DNA of 64,000 bases from Zarea fungicola (lineage: Eukaryota; Ascomycota; Sordariomycetes; Hypocreales; Cordycipitaceae): NCBI GenBank assembly GCA_900169235.1, contig FWCC01000179.1, positions 372,001-436,000 on the forward strand, in the 5' to 3' direction. Below are positions 46,743-58,626 of the stretch, in pieces (position 1 is the stretch's first letter; every line of letters begins with the position of its first letter). The notes beneath the pieces are model-generated. The model was not told the origin of the DNA, ran no database searches, and saw only the letters and a list, made by a program, of their open reading frames with translations. The position numbers and the translations under genes are program-made.

Positions 46743-47448
46743 TCAAGCAGCCGAAGGTGCCACGGGGTTGACTTCAAAGACGGCAGCTAGCAGCTTCTTG
46801 ACAACGGCATCCTGTTTCGTCTTGCCGGCGTCCTGGATTTGTTTGATTTGCTTGTCGGCATCCTTGTTTGCCTCGTCCTCGGCCTGCTTATTGCCCTTGC
46901 TGTGCTGTGTGGAGACATTTGTGTCAGTTTACGCCCTTTCAGAGTAGGGATTGTGTTCTCAACGCACCTCGGCTTCAAACTTTTTATATTCATCCTCTCT
47001 CTTGGCCTTGTAGTCGGCAATCTCCTGCTTGGCCTCGTCACGGGCTTCCTTGACACGTTTTGTGCGGACTAGAATGGGGGTTGTTAGGGCCGTTTGATTT
47101 CGACACGTCGGGTATTGTAATAGGGATCGTAATCGGACGTACATTCTCTGGCTAGAAGGGGGAAAGCCTTCTGGTTAGCTAGCCGGCGCAGCAATAATTG
47201 GACAATAGTAGCTTACACTTTTGCACAATCTTGGATGCCTCACGCTCAGCCTATTACAACTTTAGCAAACCTCCCACGATAAACACCGGTTCCAGCTCCT
47301 CCATATGTAGAGAGTGCTTCAAAGCAACATACGTCGAGGAGGGTCTGGATACCCGCCGAGTTCTGGGCCGACTGTTTTCGAGTTAGCTTTCCAAGGCCCT
47401 GGCCATGAATCGAGGATTGTTCCTCCAGGTGCTTGCGCGGCTCACCAT
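46743..47448 (-). CDS. VMA10: Vacuolar ATPase subunit G
   Basis: Six predicted exons: 47448-47446 (ATG only), 47371-47333, 47250-47217, 47151-47143 (9 nt), 47068-46968, 46904-46743, 115 residues. Subunit G pairs with E to form the peripheral stator stalks of the V-ATPase that acidifies vacuoles. Spliced protein: MSAQNSAGIQTLLDAEREAS, IVQKSREFRTKRVKEARDEA, then a Lys/Glu/Ala-rich helix ending AAVFEVNPVAPSAA. It is one long amphipathic helix of the usual size. The 9-nt exon contributes the SRE segment, and its absence would shorten the very conserved AREYRTKR-type block. All introns are 63-82 nt with GT-AG ends and CTAAC branch points around the microexon. It is divergent from PET117 with about 400 nt between starts. 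Confidence 0.9.
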
Positions 47449-47852
47449 TTTAATGTATTGAACAGAGTTTTCTTCTATCGTTTGAGGTATGTATCGATGA
47501 GGCGCTGTTATCTCAAGCTGGAATGTCGTAGGGTTGAAGAACGTGGGTTGATGCGCCGGAGGTTCGAGGGTGACAATGGCCAAGTGACGTTGGGACAATG
47601 ACCGCAGCGCAGTAGAGTGGGTGTGTGTGTGCTAGTTAGAGCTTTGGTGGGGCTTCCCTGCGTGCAGCGGCCGAGCTCCAGCGGCATCTCTTCTGCCGCT
47701 TGATCTCGGCATTAGCCCTTTTTTCAGCCTTCTACAAGGTCTTTCAGAGCGTTTCTCAATTGCCCGCAATTACAGTGTTTATACAATAAAAATCGAAACG
47801 GGTGGACGAAAATATACAGAATACAAGACTACAACGCCAAATATCATACACC
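47449..47852. promoter_or_regulatory. Shared divergent promoter region, VMA10/PET117
   Basis: About 400 bases separate the opposed starts of VMA10 and PET117, so both promoters must lie here. A short GT-repeat (GTGTGTGTGT) is near 47620. No specific factor site could be assigned. Confidence 0.45.
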
Positions 47853-48202
47853 ATGTCACGGGCTTCGAAACTGACCCTTATGGGAACGTCACTCTTTGCA
47901 GCCAGTACAATTGTATTCGTCCACTTCCAGCAAAGGTCGGAGAAGCTGGTATGTGTGTTCCTCGCGATTGAATTCGCAATTGACTGTTTTCTTATGACTG
48001 CATATGTTAATAAATCTGTCACCCATAGGCTATGCACGAAGGTGTCATCCGCGATATGGAACAACAGCGAGTCAAGCGCGAGCGCCAGCTCGACTTTGAC
48101 ATGCAAAGGGCCCTCGAGGAGGAATACAAACGCGAACAAAACGTCCACAGCTCAATAGAGCCTCCAACCAAATCCGGAGGCACAGGAGCGGAAAAATCAT
48201 AA
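47853..48202 (+). CDS. PET117: Cytochrome c oxidase assembly protein Pet117
   Basis: Two exons: 47853-47948 and 48029-48202, 89 residues; GTATGT donor and CATAG acceptor, phase 0. Pet117 is a small inner-membrane protein of mitochondria needed for cytochrome oxidase assembly, coupled to haem a synthesis. MSRASKLTLMGTSLFAASTI opens with a basic stretch and a single membrane anchor, and VHFQQRSEKLAMHEGVIRD continues across the exon junction. ERQLDFDMQRALEEEYKRE follows, as in the family. Length is typical. The gene converges with RPB2. Confidence 0.93.
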
Positions 48203-48564
48203 CCTCCTACCCTTATCGCTCTCTCAATCACGAGGAGCAGCACCCCTGTACAACACTTACGACACACTTCACGACATTAGACTGTCCAATGCAATTGTGC
48301 TCTTTGTATTTATTATCCGAATGTTGGTACAATCTCTGGCTGAAGCTGTGAAAACAGCCGTCGGCTTTACCGTTGTGCCAAACTCGCTATATTTTTACTG
48401 TACATCTTTGCGCCGATCATCTCCTACCAAACACCGCGTCCATCTTGATGGCAGTCAAGTTTGGAATAACTTGTACCATATGTTTTTGTTTTTAAGCAAA
48501 AAAAAAAATAAAAAAAGGCAAAAAATGCATTCCCTCCACTTACAACTCTCCCTCTTCCCTCCAC
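48203..48564. other. Convergent 3' region of PET117 and RPB2
   Basis: Short intergenic with an A-rich tract near 48498-48525. Only 3' flanks are expected. Confidence 0.5.
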
Positions 48565-51500
48565 TTATCTGAGGGAGGCACCAGATCTGTCGGTAAACAT
48601 ACGCGCTGCAATGTTCATGGATTGAAGTTCCTGGAACAACAGCTTGGCAGCGTATGGTATGTGAATTTGTGCAATCTTGGTCTTATTCTTGCAAGGCCTA
48701 CATTCGAAAGATTGCTTTGAAAGATTTCTATACAAAAAGTTAGCCTTGCTCTTGTGTACAATAGAGAAATAGTCTGTAATAACTTACGCGATGGGTGTCA
48801 TGAGACCACAAATTTCGCAAATATGAACTCTGAACGCATCCGAGACTTCGAAGAGACGCTCCTTCAAAAATGCTGCCGCACCGTGGGCAATCATACAATC
48901 ACGTTCCATTTCACCGAAACGTAGACCTCCGTCTCTTGCACGACCTTCCACGGGCTGTCTTGTCATGATCTGCACAGGACCACGGGCGCGGGCATGAATC
49001 TTGTCGTCGACCATGTGTCGCAAACGCTGGTAGTAGGTAGGTCCAAAGAAAACCTGGGCGCGCAGCTTCTTACCGGTATGGCCATTGTACATGATTTCGA
49101 AGCCACGCGACTGGTAACCGTGCTTACGCAAAAGGTCGGAGACGGAGTCGACAGTGACATCGGTAAATGGGGTCGCATCACCTTCCATACCCTCCAATGT
49201 TGAGACCTTACTAAGAAGACATTCAATCAAATGTGCAATGGTCATTCGCGACGGAATGGCGTGAGGGTTAATGATGATATCAGGCGTAACACCTTCTCTT
49301 GAAAACGGCATGTCTTCCTGTCGGTACGTGACACCAATGGTACCCTTTTGACCGTGACGCGATGCAAACTTGTCACCAATCTGCGGAATCTTGGTAGTAC
49401 GAACTCGGACCTTGACGTATTTGACATTGTCGGCATTGACCGTGACAATAACCTGGTCGATGATACCGTTTTCTGTACTGCGGAGAGGCGTGGAGATATC
49501 ACGACGCTGATGAGACGTTGTGCGCGTACCCAAATCTTGCGACTCTTGGTCGATGGGTGCAGTCTTGCCGATGATGATGTCTTCTCCAGAAACACGAACA
49601 CCCGGGGCGACAATACCATCCTCATCAAGCTTATCGTATGTGCCGTGCTTCATGCGGAGGGTGCTCTGGTGGAATGGCTTCTCAAATACCTCCGTATAGT
49701 TCAGACCAACCTTCTTCTCCTGGTCAGAGTAAGAACGGAAGAAAAGACTTCGGAACAGACCACGATCGATACTGCTCTGGTTCATAATGACCGAATCTTC
49801 CTGGTTGTATCCCGAGTAACAAGCAATGGCAACAATGGCGTTCTGGCCTGCAGGTAGTTCTCGGAACTTCAGGAACTCCATAGATCTTGTTGTTGCCAGG
49901 GGCTTTTGTGGATAGTACAAAATGTTTGCCATGGTATCCATACGACGGGAGTAGTTTGTCAGGAAGAAACCCATGGCTTGTTTACCCATTGCCGATTGGT
50001 ATGTATTACGAGGAGACTAGAGTAGTGGTCAGTCACTATATTCGCGGTTTGGAAATGAGAAGGTATTGCTCACCTGATTGTGGTCCGGGAAGGGAATAAT
50101 GCTTGCGCAGATACCCAAAATCATACTTGGGTGAATCTCGCAGTGGGTATACATGTGAGTAGTCGGGTTTGTCTTGGTCTTTAAACGCTTGTTCATGTCG
50201 TCACCGGGATCATCATCCACAGCCACGCCGGCCTTTTGAAGTCGGTAGAGCTCCAGATCTTCCGGGGTCATGCAGATCATCGCCGTTTCTTCTTCCTCAG
50301 CATCTAGATACTCAATTGCACCAGCTTTAATTAGACCTTCCCAGCCCATCTTCATTGACGGATCCTCAGGCGGGTCTGCTTGTTCCAGCGCCAGCTTATT
50401 GACCAGCTCCTTGGTCAAAAGAAGCTGACCTTTTTCGATGCCAGTCTCTGCATCATCCTCTTGCTGTACAGTGAAAACAGGCCGCATAACTCTGCCTGCA
50501 TCAGAGAAAATTTTGAATTCCTGGTCACGGATTTCTCTGATGAGCGACACCTCGTACTGTAGATATGACTTGCGACGAGTATCAAAGACTTGGCTGACAA
50601 GATGCTTGGGGTCCTGATGCACACCAACCCAAGTACCATTGACAAAAATCTTGGTGGCGTGGGGATATCTGACTGGTTCGTATTCCTCAATGACTTCCAT
50701 GCCTCTGTTGATCATGAAATCAATGAGCGGCTCGGCGGGTGAGCCGACACTAACGTAACACATGAGCGACAAGTTCTTAACCAAGCCACAGGCTTGACCT
50801 TCCGGAGTCTCTGCAGGACAGACAAGACCCCAATGTGTGTTGTGAAGCTGACGGGGTTTAGCCAGTTTACCGTCTCTGCCAATGGGCGTATTGGTGCGTC
50901 GAAGATGGGATAATGTCGAGGCAAAGGTGTATCGGTTCAAAACTTGAGAGACACCAGCGGTAGAGCTCATGGCCTTCTTCTGATCGCCCCAGTTACCAGT
51001 GGCAAGAGAGTATTTGAGACCGTTGGATAGCGTGCCGGGCTTTATGCCGACGGCCAGGTTGAAGTGGCGGTTGCCCTCAACACACCGCCTTAAATAGTTT
51101 GCAAGCTCTGAATGCATGCGGCGCATGATGCCACGAAAGAGCTTAGCAAGTAGAGGACCAGCGAGATCGAGACGCTTTTTGCCGAAGTGATCTCTGTCGT
51201 CTGGCTCTCGGCGCCCGAGGGCGCACTGCAGCAATTTGTGAACCATGTAGCCAATGAAGAATGCCTTGCGCGTCTCACTACCAGCTTCCTGAGAGATGTG
51301 AGGCAAAGTTTCTTTCTGGAGAATATCTCGTGCAACACGGATACGCTTGTCAAGTCCAAGACCTGCTTGATCTCTGTTACCTCGCTTACCGATATAATCG
51401 AGGGCGACTTCTCTGTCTTGAACAACGAATGCTTCCTCAATACATGGACGAAGCATTTCAAGCATTTGTGAATCTTTGCGGTCGTAGCAAATATGATTTA

Positions 51501-52467
51501 GAATGTCCTCATCGGAGACAATACCAAGAGCTCTGAAAACAATGGCGACGGGAAGATCGGCCTTGACAAACGGAAGCGTTGTGTGAATAGTCTGGCCAAA
51601 TCCACCACGTGCCGATTCGCCCTTGCCATACAGCTTCATCGACATGCTAGAAATGAGACGGGAGCCCTTTTCCAGGGCACTCCTGATTTCAGCAGTGTAG
51701 AGAAACGGACTAGGCTGAGGTTTCTTGAAGACCTGCACAATGTTGGCGGCAGATCGCTCCTGGGCAATCAGCACCTTTTCGCTGCCGTTGATGACAAAGT
51801 AGCCACCCTGGTCATACGGGCACTCATTGACCAGAAACAGGTTCTCATCATGCTCGCGGCTGAGATGGCAGACTTTGGACTTGACCATGACGGGCATCTT
51901 TCCAACGAATACCATGTCCTTCCAGGCGTCAGGCTTGTTCGTATTCTCGGGTTCCGGCGCATCCTCAGACTCCCAGGCCAGCCGCGTGGGCAGCTCTCCG
52001 GTCCTGGCATATTCTGTTTGCTGGGCGTCGTCGAGTTCGTGAAGAGGGATCTCGGTCTCCACGGCTGCTTGGACCTTTTTTGTAATCTTGATATAGACTG
52101 GCGCAGCATAGGTCAAGTTACGATCACGGCACTCATAAGGGAGAAGGGAGGTCACGGTTCCGTCAGTCTCGCTAATGGAGGGACGTGAGACCATGATGCT
52201 TCCAAGATCGATTTCATATCGGCGGACACTGATTTTTCGGTGGTCGCTCGAGGGCGGGTTCGGCTGGTCCAGAGAAATCTTGGAGTATTCGCTAACGAGA
52301 TCTTGGATAGTTGTTTGTGTGAATTCGTCAAAAGATGCAGTCTGTTGAGAGACAAGGCCTTTTGATTCGAAAAATGAGGATATGACGGTCCAGCAATCTT
52401 CGGGGGTGATGCCTGAATCTTCCTCCTCGTAGTTCTCATAGTCGTATTCATCCTCGTAATCAGCCAT
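48565..52467 (-). CDS. RPB2: RNA polymerase II second-largest subunit
   Basis: Three exons: 52467-50074, 50016-48788, 48727-48565, 1261 residues. The start is the ATG of [11 protein letters not shown]; an open frame continues upstream, but the acidic Rpb2 start is clear. With Rpb1 it forms the catalytic cleft of Pol II. Visible family blocks include [80 protein letters not shown] and [13 protein letters not shown] (hybrid-binding and active-site region). The C-terminal zinc site is split by the last intron (HICEICGLM, then [20 protein letters not shown]). Single-copy, intron-poor; it is the usual fungal phylogenetic marker, so this locus can place the organism directly. Confidence 0.97.
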
Positions 52468-53358
52468 GTTGGGCGAAATCGAATGTGACAGAAGCTGTAT
52501 GAAATTCTTCGTATTTACTGCTGATTCAGGCGCAGGTAATTGCACTGGTGTTGCGGCGGTACTCGGTGATGGCGGGCAGGCAAAGGGGTTCGAAAGTAAC
52601 AAAGAATTGCTAGTGAGGGAGACTGAACGGTCAGTTAGGACCACGCGCCGGTTTCCCTAAGCGTGCATTTGCGCACAAAAAGCTGAATGACGCTATGCGC
52701 GTGGCGATAGCAGCGATGCTTCGCACGAGTTGCGCAGTGAAAGGCCGGGGCTTGAGGTCGGGGTGTTTGATGCTCTGGGGCAAATTGATAAAAAGATCAC
52801 GGCAGGCTTCCTGGGCTTTTGCCTCTACAGGCGCGACGTGCACAGTCAAGTGGGCGCTAGTCTGAGAGGGGCTTAGTTACAGTTTTCTGACTAATTGACG
52901 TTTTGCAAGCTTCCGTGACATGCCCGATCCAGAAGCTGTTGGCAGCAAGGAAGAATAAAATAAAGAGAATTGAATTTGAATGTTCTTCTGTTTGCTTTTA
53001 CCTATTTAAGGGTGGAGTATTTCTTCCTTTTTTTTAAAAAAAAAAACATTAATGTGTTTAAAGTACTGCTCCAACACGTTGTTGCAACGCCGCGGTTGTT
53101 GGTTTGCCTAGTTTTACAACCCGTACCGTTGTTTAAATTGACTCGGCTATTACTGGCACTGTTTCTTACATTATTAGTGGATTTAAAGCACTGCTAACCT
53201 AGTAGCCTTTTCTCATACTATTTACTGAAACATATTTTAGTGCCTGCACCTATGATTATATGTCGGCTAGAGATGTTGTATTATTACTATGATATCTTGT
53301 AAATAAGCTGAGTAATTCGTGAACCCGTAAATGCATAACACTTCCTCCAAATATCATT
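52468..53358. other. Intergenic, RPB2 promoter
   Basis: Contains the RPB2 promoter and the 3' flank of the IDO gene. AT-rich from about 52950, with an A-run of about 9 near 53036. No gene recognised. Confidence 0.5.
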
Positions 53359-54804
53359 TCAGAATTGACAAATTCCTCCAAATTCATCTTCCATCGTCCA
53401 GGTTTGCGCAAGTCCATTGATAGGGACCTCATCTACACTCGCGGGTGTAAGCTCGTCTTGCTTGGCCGAGAAAAGGTCACTTTGACCAGATGCCTTGACT
53501 TGGCGCTTCATGAATCGTTTTGTCCACTCTGCAATGGCTGGCGCGCCCGTCTCATCTCTGGCCTGCTTGAGAAAAGGGATAAGGGCGGTGCCTCCAGTGC
53601 CTTTCTGGGACTTGCCGTCTGCTTTCTGCGACGCAACGGCAATATTGTTGCGACCCCGTGCAGCTTCAGGGCTACGACTTCGTGCACGAATTTCCCGTGA
53701 AGGCGTAATAATATACCTGGTGACAATGGCTATGTGCTTATCGCGGAATGCGCTTAGCATGGCGAGACAGGCATCATAGGCGAGACAGAGCTGCTCGTCG
53801 TCAGTGTTGCTCTCCACATATTGACGGATGTTAGCAACGCGCTCGCAATCATTCAAGAAATCTGCGTGTCGCGCAGGCATGTACCGACGCATTTCTTGTA
53901 TAAAGTTGTTTCGTCTTGACGTGGCCTCTTGGCTTGACCCCGACTGACCGGTGGGATAATGCTTAATGCCAAGGACAATGTCGAAAAACTGAATTAAACT
54001 GCTTTGGGCATTACTGCCCCCGCTGTACTGACGATATTCCTCGGTGTTGGAGCCGTCCTCATATATGACGCCGTGCGGTAGCCCAGCATCAGCCATGTTC
54101 TTGCTTCCGGCAAGATACGGGCGGATGCGGTGATAAAATACAGACGGATCGCAACTTTCATGCATACGCTGCAAAAGATTCGTGAGATCCGTTAAACGCT
54201 CAGCAAACGCACATAGGCAGTTGGTGACAAGGGCAGAATCGTTGCGCCTGGCAGCCTCCATCGCCGTGAGGCCGAGGTCCAGAATTGGTGCGCCGCGCGC
54301 CTCTATAGCGACTGAGACTAGGTAGAACCAAGATTCATCCATGGAGCCAGTAAATGTGTTGAGACTGGCTAAATTCTCCAAGGCATCGATATCTTCATTT
54401 ATAAATAGCGGCTTGAAGTTCCATAGACAAACGGCGGCGTAGGTTGCGACAGGGAGAATCTCAAGGTGCTGCGATATTGTGAGGAGGGGAATTGAAATTT
54501 GCGGCGGGATGCGATCCTCAGGTGAGTCACCAGCCCATACATAGCCATGCATCATGAAGCAGAGCAACGAGTATGCACGACGCCATTCCGCATCATGCTC
54601 CAAACCAATGGTATCAAGAACTGGTAGCCGGTCAATAACTCCGCGAAGCCGACGACTTAGGATCAGTGCTGGAAGGTTTGCCGCAATGGCCTCCCACTTG
54701 TTGTAGTACGGGTCTGGCAAGCGAGCTAGAGGCAGCTCGTTTGGCAAGAAGCCATGCCTCGCTGAGAGGCCATATTGGTCGAGGGATGGAATTGGTAGGA
54801 GCAT
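53359..54804 (-). CDS. Indoleamine 2,3-dioxygenase
   Basis: Single exon, 481 residues; the start is the ATG at 54804, preceded by an A-rich leader in the same frame. Haem dioxygenase that opens the indole ring of tryptophan to N-formylkynurenine, the first step of the kynurenine route to NAD. The proximal haem ligand is His313 in EMRRYMPARHADFL, the equivalent of the MRDYMP..H..FL block of animal IDO. Other blocks are GFLPNELPLARLPDPYY, FMMHGYVW, LPVATYAAVCLWNFKPL and SVFYHRIRPYLAGS. The C-terminal 80 residues are Ser/Lys/Ala-rich and then variable. Fungi carry several IDO paralogues, and which one this is cannot be decided. The lack of introns is unusual among its neighbours. The function is secure at family level. 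Confidence 0.9.
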   Translation of the reverse strand: MLLPIPSLDQYGLSARHGFLPNELPLARLPDPYYNKWEAIAANLPALILSRRLRGVIDRLPVLDTIGLEHDAEWRRAYSLLCFMMHGYVWAGDSPEDRIPPQISIPLLTISQHLEILPVATYAAVCLWNFKPLFINEDIDALENLASLNTFTGSMDESWFYLVSVAIEARGAPILDLGLTAMEAARRNDSALVTNCLCAFAERLTDLTNLLQRMHESCDPSVFYHRIRPYLAGSKNMADAGLPHGVIYEDGSNTEEYRQYSGGSNAQSSLIQFFDIVLGIKHYPTGQSGSSQEATSRRNNFIQEMRRYMPARHADFLNDCERVANIRQYVESNTDDEQLCLAYDACLAMLSAFRDKHIAIVTRYIITPSREIRARSRSPEAARGRNNIAVASQKADGKSQKGTGGTALIPFLKQARDETGAPAIAEWTKRFMKRQVKASGQSDLFSAKQDELTPASVDEVPINGLAQTWTMEDEFGGICQF

Positions 54805-55948
54805 TTTTTTTCTTTTGTTCCGCTTCAACTAGAGTTGAGAGAATTCGCAACAGCCAGAAGAGGGTCTGCCTGCAATTTGGGCTAGCAGACCAACAAGCAC
54901 GCCAGTCTCAACAAGGCCAAAAAAAAATCGAAGTCGGGCAAATCCGCTCAGCTTTTCTGCTGGTAAATACAAAAGCCAAGGCCAGCAGATGCCTGGCTTG
55001 AAACGGAGAATGAACAGCCGCGTAACTTGTTATGTTGTAGCAATGTGCAAAACTCGCAAAGGCAGAAATGAGGGAAGTTTGGTTAATAAGCCGGGGCTCC
55101 GGTTCGGCCGCAATTGCCTCTAACACTTTACAATGGACACTAACTCGATTGTTTTTGCCAAGCAGTTAGTTAACCTGGCTGCTTGCCACACAGCTGGCCT
55201 GGCCCAGCTACAGTTCCGTCATTCCCCGCCGCAGCCATGCCTATGCGAGTGACCCGCATTGACAGTTATTAGCTAACCAATGTTTATCGGCTTTCTTCAT
55301 TATAAACCTACAGTTGACGAAGTAGTTAGCTGGAAGTCTGCAGCGATGGCGCATCAATAAGTAACCTCGATGTAGCTAGGAGACATCGTGTACGCAGCAC
55401 AATAGAGTTGTGCAGAAATTACACCCAACTTTTTTGGGGGGGTGTTTTACTGCCAAGTTGTAGTAACTAGGATACTCTTTTATTACTAGTAGTATTAAGA
55501 ACGTCTTAGTTAGCACTTCCAGGTGGCCTTCTAGCTTGCCTCCGCCTGACCAGAGTAGGTCAAGAATATCGAAGCTACTGGTAAGCCACGCCAGAATAGT
55601 TCGAAGTCACGGCCATGTTTTTGAAACATCCAAGAAATAATTGTACTGCATGGCATGAGACAAAATATTAGCACGCTCTGGCAGGCATAATACATATGCC
55701 TACCTTGATACATATCAAAAGAACATTTAATGTGTTACTTTTAAAATGAATAAATAATGGTTCCTTCTCCTAGACGGCGTAGTCAGGTCTGGCAGAACCG
55801 TCTTTCACGGGTAATTATTCTCTTGCTACCTCTACTATTTCTGCCATTTCAGCTAGTGCGTTTTGCTGCTAGGAGGTGATACTAATGAATCTTATAAAAG
55901 CCCTTTAAGATACATTCTTGCTAGCTGCATATGACCTCACCAAGCCGC
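54805..55948. other. Intergenic, IDO promoter
   Basis: About 1.1 kb with a G-run of about eight near 55436 and AT-rich sequence from 55430 on. No coding or RNA signal. Confidence 0.45.
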
Positions 55949-58626
55949 TCAACTATCCAGAGCAAAACATCTCTCACTGCTCTCTTTATTGTTTCCCCAC
56001 CAATATGGCATTGCGACAATCTTTCCAGCACCAAAAAACAAGAATATGAGAAGCATATTAAAGTTGAAACCCGCATCAAAGGCTGCTGCTAGAATATAGT
56101 TCCATCTGGCCCACAAGTCATAGCGGTAGCGGAATGCCCAGTACATGACCACAGTTCCTCCTATAAAGCTTGATGTGTATCCAGTACTGATGTTGCCGTA
56201 AAATGAACTCATGGCAGAGAAGAAAATAGTTGTGTTGTACAGGTGGAATTTGGCTCTGGGGAACATCTTATGCAACCCAAAGATGATGATGGGAGCCACA
56301 GCTCCAACAACAAATCCATACGGAACTGGTTTATATATTTCTTGTTTGAAGAGCTCTTTCGGGCCAATAAGAACATACTGAACTCCACTGGAAAGATAGC
56401 CAGCAAGAGACTGGCCAGTCCATTGGTGCGTAGGATCGACCTCTGTCCCAGCAAGATAGCCACTCTTTGTATCCAATACCCATCTAATGACGGCGTAATC
56501 GATTGGAATTCCCAACAGAGACCCGAAAACCTGGCTGAAAAACACCGCTTTCGGCGAGACATGCATGTAATGTCCAATTTTCATGTCCTGGAGATTAAGC
56601 TGGGCCCTGTACCATGCATCTCCCGCGATGGCACCCCAAGTCGAGGCTCCTATCGGCGACCGATGCCCTGAGACTGCATTGACCATCAAGCCATAGAAGA
56701 GTTCGTTTGTGGTGCCGATAGGAAGCTGAAAGTTAGAGAGAGCATATAGCCACCCAAGAGGTACAACGACAATTGCTCCGGTTGCAATGGCAACAAAATA
56801 TGTCCATGTGGGTATAAATAATAGTCCCTTGGCGACAATGACGATCATGATGATAAAGGAAACCAGGAATAAGCTCCCAAACCACCAGAATGGTACTTCG
56901 TCATAGGACCGCTGTAGAATGTTGATCTGATCGCCGTACTGTTCTGTTACTTTCCCTACCGACTTATTTTTGCGACGCTCCATAAACTTATCCCAGCTTG
57001 CCTTGATTTGCCCGCGACCGAATAGAATGACCCAAACAAGGGCAGAAGTGTAAGAAGCGTAGTCGAAGAACATATTCCACAGATATTGAGGTCCAGAGTA
57101 TAGCTGACCATACTCTTCATAAGCTGTGGTATTCAGGGTCACTTCGGGGGTGAGGAGCTTAGGCAGCGGATAGCTGGTACCGTTTTCTACGGAGGTTAGC
57201 ATATCTCAAAACCATTCCCCATGCTCAAGGAGTCAACATACCCTGGAAGACACGATTTGACATGACCTTGTGGTTCCACTTGGCAATGTTTCCGAACTTG
57301 GCGGCGGGGATGATCACCCAGCAGCTCACAGCGTATGCCAGAAAGAGAATAACTTGTGTCCAGAACGGAGTCAAGAAGAGACTGCCACCCGAGGATATAC
57401 TGGACCAATCTAGAGAGAGATTCAGGAACCCCATTCCACCGAAGCCGCTGCCGATAAAGTTCGCAGTGGCATTGTGTGGAGCGACCCAGCACAGGAACGC
57501 CAGGGACCCAAGCATGGGAAAGACAAACTCTGGGATAAACTGCCAGACAATAACGCCACCGAGAACTGCAAAGAAAATTTTCATTTGCTTTCTAGAGAGG
57601 CGAGTAGGGTGCTCTCTTTGCTTCTTTTGTGTGTCGAACAGCGCTGCTTGGCAGAGCCTATACACGGGTTAGTACTCGAGTTGGCATTTCGCGCAGGTTG
57701 AAGTTGACGTACGCCTGAAACCTATGAGCAAAGGATGTTAGTAAAGAACGTCTGCAGTTTGTTCGGGTTGGTTAAATTGTGAATGATTGATTCATACCAA
57801 GGATATTGTGGGTCATAAATCAAGAATTGTCTGGCAAGTGCGGCGTATGAGTAGCCTGTCCAGGTTATGGCAAGCATGAAGAAGATAGCAACTGCCCCAT
57901 TCACTTTTTGCCCAAAGTACAACTCCGACATGGTTATGGGGGTGTATCCAAGACTATCACAGAGATTAGATTTATAATTTGTCTCGGCAATTCGAGATAC
58001 ATACTTGTAGGTTGCACCACTGGCGGCAGAGATGGTCACAAGAACATGTTCTTTGGTGCTAAACGGTCCTGGATTGAGGCTGAAGCTTTTCTTCGTGAAT
58101 GGTATTTTGACTCTCCATGCCGGAAGCACTTGAGCAAGCCATTTACCGACATAGTTGGAAGCGATTTGAACAAAGAATATCTTTTATCTAATTAGTATTT
58201 TGTTTTGCCGTTTGCACTCTATAGACTCACAGAATATGGAGCTGCCGTAGTTCTGAAGTGGCTCATCTGGGACAGAAATGCTCCAGGGGCAACAAAGATA
58301 ATTGTCAGGATAAAGTAACGGAATGTTATAGTCGGCTCATTTGGGTCGTCGGTAAAACTAACGACGCGGCGGACGTAGGGCGGGATGCTGCTGATCCTAG
58401 GATCATCTTCAGGAATATCTTCCTCTTGACCATTTTCATTGGTAATGGTGTAAAGTCGTTCCTTGTTACTCTCCGCATCTTTCGATTCGATGTCAACGTT
58501 GAAGGTATCCTCCTTCCCCCAGCTTGTCTCGAATGGAACCATGGGCACGTTTGCTTCGGCTGTGATTACCTTGGCATCGCTTTCAGTGATGCGATCCGAG
58601 TGTTTCTCGCCAGATTCAGAAGCCAT
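55949..58626 (-). CDS. OPT-family oligopeptide transporter
   Basis: Six predicted exons: 58626-58231, 58180-58005, 57953-57798, 57721-57713 (9 nt), 57657-57242, 57186-55949, 796 residues. The protein is a proton-coupled plasma-membrane transporter of the OPT family (small peptides, glutathione, metal chelates). An acidic cytosolic N-terminus (about 90 residues) is followed by about 13-16 membrane segments. Family signatures are SLNPGPFSTKEHVLVTI, LGYTPITMSELYFGQKVNG and PWFQALCQAALFDTQKK, of which FQA comes from the 9-nt microexon. GYLAGTEVDPTHQWTGQSLA and YWWGNNKES occur near the C-terminus. Exon 2 has competing acceptors (ATTAG and AAAAG, 7 nt apart); only the second keeps the frame. The substrate is not predictable. 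Confidence 0.92.

Noticed and set aside
53359..58626. IDO and OPT transporter as a metabolic gene cluster
   Set aside because: Only two unrelated adjacent genes; no further biosynthetic or regulatory gene nearby.
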